A stretch of DNA of 11,495 nucleotides from Bacteroidota bacterium (GTDB taxonomy: Bacteria; Bacteroidota; Bacteroidia; Chitinophagales; Chitinophagaceae). The first letter of the stretch is position 1. Every line of letters begins with the position of its first letter. The notes below the pieces were generated by a model that made no database searches, was not told the origin of the DNA, and saw nothing but the letters and a program-made list of their open reading frames with translations. Positions 6,775 through 11,495 of this stretch are shown here, in pieces. The stretch is from the NCBI GenBank assembly GCA_023436425.1, contig JAEZJD010000149.1, forward strand, positions 1 through 11,495, given 5' to 3'. A program made the translations under genes and the position numbers.

Positions 6775-6782
6775 TAGCTTTG
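6775..6782 (+). promoter_or_regulatory. -7 box for the sugar operon
   Basis: TAGCTTTG is an exact TAnnTTTG match 45 bp before the GH109-like start codon, giving a leader of roughly 40 nt. No TTTG lies at the expected upstream spacing. A small hairpin, GCTTT/AAAGC (6777-6792), overlaps it. The rest of the intergenic DNA between the dyad (ending 6654) and this box shows no further signal that I can support. Confidence 0.4.
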
Positions 6783-6827
6783 GTTTGAAAGCCTTATCAC
6801 GCAATAGAATAAACTGCATATCCAATT

Positions 6828-8180
6828 ATGAACAGAAAAGAATTTGTCAAAACAACTGCTTTGGCTACAGCAGCCATGATGATTCCTGGTACCAACATTT
6901 TTGCTACAGGCGCAGATCAAAAAGCGCGGATTGCAATGATCGGCGTGGGTTTGCGCGGGCAAAATCATCTTGATCTGTTGTTGCGAAGAGATGATGTAGA
7001 TCTCATTGCCATTTGTGATGTTGACGACAGAATGCTTGCAACGTCGAAAGAAATGATTACAAAGGGTGGCAAAAAAATGCCGAAGGTTTATACCGGCAGA
7101 GACTATGCCTGGAAAGACATGCTGGCAAAAGAAAAGGTGGACGCCGTTGTAATATCGACCCCGTGGGAATGGCACAAACCTATGATCATTGGCGCTCTCG
7201 AAGCAGGATTAAAATATGTGGGAACGGAAGTGATTCTTGGCATCACATTGCAGGATCATTGGGACGTGGTGAAGGCTGCAGAAAAGTACAATGCGCATGT
7301 GATGATGCTCGAAAATGTTTGCTACCGACGAGACGTGATGGCAGTGCTCAACATGGTGCGTCAGGGACTTTTCGGCGAGTTGATCCACCTGCAGGGCGGC
7401 TACCAGCACGACCTGCGCGAGGTGAAATTCAACGACGGTGTGCATCCTTATGGACACGGTGTTGAATTTGGTGAAAAAGGATTTTCTGAAGCAAAGTGGA
7501 GAACAAATCATTCTGTGCATCGCAATGGGGATCTGTATCCAACGCACGGCATCGGTCCCATTGCGAATTACATCAACATCAACCGTGGCAATCGGTTTCT
7601 TTCACTTTGCTCTTTCTCATCAAAGTCGAGAGGATTGCACAACCACATTGTGAAGCAAGGCGGCGAAAATCATCCAAATGCAAAAGTTCGTTTTAAGTTG
7701 GGCGATGTAGTTACCACATCAATTGATTGTGCGAACGGTGAAACCATTTTGCTGCAGCACGACACCAACCTGCCGCGACCATACTCACTTGGTTTTCGTG
7801 TGCAGGGAACAGAAGGTTTGTGGATGGATGTGAACCGTGGCATTTACATTCAGGAAAAATCTGCAAAGCCGCATCAGTGGGACAATGCAAAAGAGTGGCT
7901 TGACAAATATGATCATCCGCTGTGGGCAAGGTGGAGTAAAGAAACCGAAGGAGCGGGGCACGGCGGCATGGACTTCTTTGTTATTCATGCCTTCATTGAA
8001 TCTATCAAGAGAAAAACACCAACTCCCCTCGATGTGTATGATGCTGCTGCGTGGAGCGCCATAACACCGCTGAGCGAACAATCAATTGAGCTGGGACACG
8101 AAACAGTTGAATTCCCTGACTTCACAGGCGGACAATGGATGTACCGCAAACCCGTGTTTGCATTGAATGATGAATACTGA
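6828..8180 (+). CDS. GH109-type glycosidase (Gfo/Idh/MocA fold), probable alpha-N-acetylgalactosaminidase
   Basis: A 450-residue protein of the Gfo/Idh/MocA fold with the marks of glycoside hydrolase family 109. These enzymes keep a bound NAD and remove alpha-linked GalNAc by an oxidation/elimination cycle. Visible are an N-terminal export signal, a Rossmann motif GVGLRG (39-44), ENVCYRRD (162-169), GGYQHDLR (190-197) and the GH109-like signature NGDLYPTHGIGP (233-244) followed by INRGNRF. LLQHDTNLPRPYS (308-320) also fits. The signal NRKEFVKTTALATAAMM resembles a Tat signal with RK in place of RR. Export in the folded state would fit a protein carrying NAD. Length is normal for GH109. The alternative is another exported sugar oxidoreductase of this fold. 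A kinase gene follows after 19 bp and a GH2 gene overlaps that, which supports a glycan role. Confidence 0.85.
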   Translation: MNRKEFVKTTALATAAMMIPGTNIFATGADQKARIAMIGVGLRGQNHLDLLLRRDDVDLIAICDVDDRMLATSKEMITKGGKKMPKVYTGRDYAWKDMLAKEKVDAVVISTPWEWHKPMIIGALEAGLKYVGTEVILGITLQDHWDVVKAAEKYNAHVMMLENVCYRRDVMAVLNMVRQGLFGELIHLQGGYQHDLREVKFNDGVHPYGHGVEFGEKGFSEAKWRTNHSVHRNGDLYPTHGIGPIANYININRGNRFLSLCSFSSKSRGLHNHIVKQGGENHPNAKVRFKLGDVVTTSIDCANGETILLQHDTNLPRPYSLGFRVQGTEGLWMDVNRGIYIQEKSAKPHQWDNAKEWLDKYDHPLWARWSKETEGAGHGGMDFFVIHAFIESIKRKTPTPLDVYDAAAWSAITPLSEQSIELGHETVEFPDFTGGQWMYRKPVFALNDEY

Positions 8181-8184
8181 TGTT

Positions 8185-8191
8185 GGTGAGG
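8185..8191 (+). promoter_or_regulatory. Shine-Dalgarno-like site for the kinase gene
   Basis: GGTGAGG lies 8 nt before the ATG at 8200. This favours 8200 over the alternative ATGs at 8203 and 8218, which sit in a short GATGATG repeat (8199-8215). It is one of the few ribosome-binding-site-like sequences in this window. Confidence 0.4.
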
Positions 8192-8199
8192 AATCATAG

Positions 8200-9258
8200 A
8201 TGATGGATGATGGATGTATGATAGAGGAAGTCTTAAATCAATTTAATATATCGGCGGAGAGCGTAGAGCCGCTCGGCAATGGCTTGATCAATCGTACATG
8301 GAAGGTGTGCACACAGGACAAAAGTTTTGTGCTGCAGCGGATCAATGACAATGTTTTTCACGAGCCGCAACACATTGCAGAAAACATCAGGCTTATTGCG
8401 GATTATTTACACCAGCATCATCCTGAATATTTATTTGTAACGCCTCACCAAAAACCTAACGGAGAAGACTTCGTTGTTACTGAAGAAGGATTTTTCCGCA
8501 TGTTTCCATTTATACCACGATCGCATACGATTGACGCGGTGCAAACGCCGCAGCAGGCGTATGAAGCTGCAAAGCAATTTGGAAAGTTTACAAGACTACT
8601 TGCGGATTTTGATGCAGGCAAGTTAAAGATCACAATTCCTGATTTTCACAATCTTTCTTTAAGGTATCAGCAATTTCTATGCGCATTAAAAAACGGAAAT
8701 CCCGAGCGGGTGCAGCAATCGAGAGAGTTGATCCGGGATATAAATAATCACGCAGATATTGTTCAGCATTTTGAGCAAATTGAAATCAATCTTGAATTTC
8801 GTCTTCGGGTTATCCATCACGATACCAAGATCAGCAACGTATTATTCGATGAAAACAACAAAGGCATTTGTGTGATTGATCTCGACACCGTAATGCCCGG
8901 CTACTTCATCAGCGATGTAGGTGACATGATGCGAACGTATCTTTCTCCTATCACTGAAGAAGAAACAGACTTCACCAAGATTGAAGTGCGGGATGAATTT
9001 TACCAAGCCATTGTGCAGGGATATTTCAGTGAAATGGAAGACGTGCTGTCTCAAACCGAGAAGCAGCAATTTTTTTACGCCGGAAAATTCATGATCTACA
9101 TGCAGGCGCTGCGCTTTCTTACAGATCATTTGAACAACGATGTGTACTACGGTGCGAAATACGAGAACCATAATTTTATACGGGCACAAAACCAGTCAAT
9201 CTTGCTAAAGCGGCTTATCGAAAAAGAAAAAAGTTTATCTGGTATTCTGTTTAAATGA
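8200..9258 (+). CDS. N-acetylhexosamine 1-kinase-like phosphotransferase (NahK-like, APH fold)
   Basis: A 352-residue cytosolic kinase of the aminoglycoside-phosphotransferase fold, close in length and motif order to bifidobacterial NahK, which phosphorylates GlcNAc/GalNAc at C1 with ATP. Visible are the nucleotide loop PLGNGLINRTW (24-34), the strand Lys-equivalent region FVLQRIN (43-49), the catalytic loop VIHHDTKISNVLFD (204-217, Asp208 and Asn213), and the metal-binding VIDLDTVMPG (225-234). Conserved C-terminal pieces RFLTDHLNNDVYYGAKY and HNFIRAQNQ also match NahK. Homologues are sometimes labelled mucin desulfatase, for which I see no support: there is no sulfatase motif and no signal peptide. 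It starts 19 bp after the GH109-like gene and its stop overlaps the next start (ATGA at 9255-9258), so translational coupling is likely. GalNAc-1-P or GlcNAc-1-P is the expected product. The exact sugar is inferred from context. Confidence 0.82.
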   Translation: MMDDGCMIEEVLNQFNISAESVEPLGNGLINRTWKVCTQDKSFVLQRINDNVFHEPQHIAENIRLIADYLHQHHPEYLFVTPHQKPNGEDFVVTEEGFFRMFPFIPRSHTIDAVQTPQQAYEAAKQFGKFTRLLADFDAGKLKITIPDFHNLSLRYQQFLCALKNGNPERVQQSRELIRDINNHADIVQHFEQIEINLEFRLRVIHHDTKISNVLFDENNKGICVIDLDTVMPGYFISDVGDMMRTYLSPITEEETDFTKIEVRDEFYQAIVQGYFSEMEDVLSQTEKQQFFYAGKFMIYMQALRFLTDHLNNDVYYGAKYENHNFIRAQNQSILLKRLIEKEKSLSGILFK

Positions 9259-11495
9259 TTAAAATGACAATTTGCCAATACGCTCCACAGAAAAGTGCAA
9301 TACTTATTTTACTGCTCTGCGCTGTTCAGTTCACCCAGGCGCAGCAACTGCCCGTTGAACTGCAAACACCCGAAATTGTTTCGGTGAACCGCATGCCGAT
9401 GCGGGCCGTCAGCTTTGCATTTGAAAACAAAGCGCTTGCTGAAAAAAATGAAAAGGAACATTCAGATTTTTTCCTCTCGCTGAACGGCACATGGAAGTTT
9501 CACTGGGTGCCGGATCCGCGGCAGCGACCCACTGATTTTTACAAAAAAGATTTTGATGATGCAGGCTGGAATAACTTTCCCGTGCCGGCTAATTGGGAGT
9601 TAAACGGCTACGGATTGCCGATCTATGTGAACCAGCCGTATGAGTTCACCGGGCATGCAAAACGTGGTGCGCAGCTTAATCCGCCTTTTGATATTCCTGT
9701 TGACAACAATCCTGTAGGCTCTTACCGCAAAAAGTTCACATTGCCTGTAAGTTGGAAGGATAGGCAGGTGTTCATTCATCTTGGCGCTGTAAAATCGGCA
9801 TTCTTTATTTGGGTGAATGGCGAAAAGGTTGGCTACAGCGAAGACAGCAAGCTGGCTGCAGAATTTGACATCACAAAATATGTACAGCCCGGCGAAAATC
9901 TGGTGGCGCTGCAGGTTTATCGCTGGAGCGATGGCAGCTATCTCGAGTGCCAGGACATGTGGCGCATTTCGGGCATAGAACGCGATGTGTACCTATATGC
10001 AACTCCAAAGCTCGACCTGCGTGATTTTAAAATCAATGCAACGCTTGATGCTGTTTACACTCATGGTCTGCTGAATGTTTCAGCCACTGTTGAAAATTAC
10101 CGTATTGATCAAAAAACACTCCACAGCAAGCCCGATACATTTTCGTTGGACATAACACTGACAGATGCCAACGGCACAATCATTTGGCAACACAGCAGCA
10201 GCCCGCAAACGCTTTTAGGAAACTACCACAAGCAATTAGTTTTTCAAACGCAAATTCACAATGTAAAACAATGGTCGGCAGAAACGCCGTATCTGTACAC
10301 ACTTTATTTCACGCTGAAAAATAAAAGTGGCGAACCCATTGAAGTAGTTCCGCAAAAAGTAGGCTTTCGCACCATCGAAATAAAAGGCAGCGATTTTTTG
10401 GTTAATGGCAAGCGAGTTTTTTTGAAAGGGGTTAATCGCCATGAGCACAATCCAAAAACGGGGCATGTGCTGAGCAGGGACGACATGCGCAGAGACATGG
10501 AATTGATGAAGAAGCTGAACGTAAATGCTGTCCGTCATTCGCATTATCCGCCCGATCCTTACTGGATGCAGTTGTGCGACGAATACGGTTTATACGTGGT
10601 GGATGAAGCCAATATTGAATCGCATGGACGCTCCTACGATCTGCAATATACTTTGGGTAACCAAAAACAATGGCGTGTGCCGCACCTGCAGCGCATTACA
10701 CGCATGTATGAGCGGGACAAAAATCATCCGTCAGTTGTCACATGGTCCCTCGGCAATGAAGCAGGTAATGGACACAACTTTTACGAAGCGTACGATTGGC
10801 TGAAGCAGCATGATGTGCGTCCGGTGCAATACGAGCGGGCCGAATGGGATTACAATACCGATATGATTGTGCCGCAGTATCCCGAACCTGAGTGGCTTGA
10901 ACGCTACTCCAAAAGCAAAGAACCAAGACCGCTGATCATGAGTGAATATGCTCACATCATGGGCAACAGTTTGGGCAACTTCAAAGAATACTGGGACGCT
11001 ATTGAGCAGCATACAAAGCTGCAGGGGGGCTTCATTTGGGAGTGGATTGATCAGTCAATAGATACAGTAAAAAACGGCAAACGCATTACGGCTTACGGCG
11101 GCGATTTTCCGCTTGAAGGTCCTGTGCCGCACAATTTCAGCGATAATAATTTTTGCGTAAAAGGAGTGGTGACCGCTTACCGCCAGTTGACTCCGATGGC
11201 AATTGAAGTAAAAAAAGTTTATCAAAATATTTCAACCGTATTCACCGCAAATGAGCTGCTGGTGACCAACAAGTTCTTCTTTCGCAATCTGGAAAATATG
11301 CAATTGAACTGGGACCTGCTCGAAGAGGGCAAAGTGGTGAGAAAAGGGGTGATCCAAAATATAAACGCACTGCCACAGCAGACGGTTTCAATTCCATTTC
11401 AGCCAGAGCTGAAAAGAAAAGCAGGCAAAGAATATTGGCTTAATGTTCATTACACGTTGAAATCTGCGGAGCCGTTTTTGGAGAAAGGATACGAA
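9255..11495 (+). CDS. secreted GH2 beta-galactosidase-like enzyme, 3' end outside the window
   Basis: The frame is open from the ATG at 9255 to the window edge: 747 residues of a protein likely to exceed 1000, as in LacZ-type enzymes. A Sec signal peptide (KSAILILLLCAVQFTQAQ, cut likely after AQA) places it in the periplasm or outside, unlike cytosolic LacZ. Domains in order are a jelly-roll sugar-binding domain from FLSLNGTWKF (from 73) to about 245, an immunoglobulin-like domain to about 370 ending at VGFRTIEIKG, and the TIM barrel with KGVNRHEHNP. The acid/base Glu502 is in SLGNEAGNG and the nucleophile Glu564 in MSEYAHIMGNS. It ends with the start of the next beta-sandwich domain after AYRQLTPMAIEVKKVYQ. 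Both catalytic residues are intact. A second ATG at 9264 is possible, but the overlap with the kinase stop favours 9255. Beta-galactosidase is the likely activity, though GH2 specificity cannot be read with certainty. Confidence 0.93.
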   Translation, partial: MIKMTICQYAPQKSAILILLLCAVQFTQAQQLPVELQTPEIVSVNRMPMRAVSFAFENKALAEKNEKEHSDFFLSLNGTWKFHWVPDPRQRPTDFYKKDFDDAGWNNFPVPANWELNGYGLPIYVNQPYEFTGHAKRGAQLNPPFDIPVDNNPVGSYRKKFTLPVSWKDRQVFIHLGAVKSAFFIWVNGEKVGYSEDSKLAAEFDITKYVQPGENLVALQVYRWSDGSYLECQDMWRISGIERDVYLYATPKLDLRDFKINATLDAVYTHGLLNVSATVENYRIDQKTLHSKPDTFSLDITLTDANGTIIWQHSSSPQTLLGNYHKQLVFQTQIHNVKQWSAETPYLYTLYFTLKNKSGEPIEVVPQKVGFRTIEIKGSDFLVNGKRVFLKGVNRHEHNPKTGHVLSRDDMRRDMELMKKLNVNAVRHSHYPPDPYWMQLCDEYGLYVVDEANIESHGRSYDLQYTLGNQKQWRVPHLQRITRMYERDKNHPSVVTWSLGNEAGNGHNFYEAYDWLKQHDVRPVQYERAEWDYNTDMIVPQYPEPEWLERYSKSKEPRPLIMSEYAHIMGNSLGNFKEYWDAIEQHTKLQGGFIWEWIDQSIDTVKNGKRITAYGGDFPLEGPVPHNFSDNNFCVKGVVTAYRQLTPMAIEVKKVYQNISTVFTANELLVTNKFFFRNLENMQLNWDLLEEGKVVRKGVIQNINALPQQTVSIPFQPELKRKAGKEYWLNVHYTLKSAEPFLEKGYE

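Noticed and set aside
6756..7175. Minus-strand frame of 139 codons over the GH109 start
   Set aside because: It is Cys/His-rich nonsense antisense to a well-supported gene and its signal peptide.
8199..8220. GATGATG short tandem repeat as a phase-variable start
   Set aside because: Only two full 7-bp units plus a partial one are present, too few to expect slippage. It mainly makes the exact start codon ambiguous.
1..11495. CRISPR array, insertion sequence or prophage genes
   Set aside because: No spaced direct repeats, transposase, integrase or terminal inverted repeats were found on either strand.

Overview
The window looks like chromosomal DNA from a Bacteroidota bacterium, most likely a non-gut Chitinophagaceae or relative. 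The evidence is a DUF4954 protein (a family I know mainly from this phylum), promoter boxes of the Bacteroidota type (TAnnTTTG, in one case with TTTG exactly 19 bp upstream), mostly weak Shine-Dalgarno signals, a short serine/threonine-type lipoprotein, and an era-der GTPase pair. The placement is inference from gene content, not from a search.

Layout. Left (2-2218, +): the 3' part of a long DUF4954 gene that enters from outside the window. It converges on a minus-strand block. The first minus-strand gene is a 68-aa Thr-rich lipoprotein (2247-2453) with its own promoter, and its intrinsic terminator overlaps the last codons of the DUF4954 gene. Upstream of it, reading leftwards on the minus strand, lies a run mhqO-like dioxygenase (5467-6444), mhqD-like esterase (4793-5413), era (3913-4779) and der (2525-3832). 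Gaps are 53, 13 and 80 bp, so co-transcription is possible. The mhqO/mhqD pair is known from Bacillus as a quinone/electrophile detoxification unit, and here it sits directly upstream of two ribosome-assembly GTPases.

Middle (6445-6827): a 383-bp divergent intergenic region. On the minus strand it carries a -7-like box, two strong hairpins including a stretch that reads like part of an elongator tRNA-Met, and a good intrinsic terminator about 30 nt before mhqO. This is either a stand-alone small RNA of about 125 nt or an attenuator-type leader of mhqO. On the plus strand it has a -7-like box for the next operon.

Right (6828-11495, +): a tightly packed sugar operon. It encodes a GH109-type (Gfo/Idh/MocA-fold, NAD-dependent) exported glycosidase, a NahK-like N-acetylhexosamine 1-kinase, and a secreted GH2 beta-galactosidase-like enzyme cut by the right edge. 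The last two genes overlap by ATGA. The likely combined job is removal of beta-galactose and alpha-GalNAc (or related residues) outside the cytoplasm, then anomeric phosphorylation of the freed N-acetylhexosamine inside. No CRISPR array, insertion sequence, rRNA or intact tRNA was seen.
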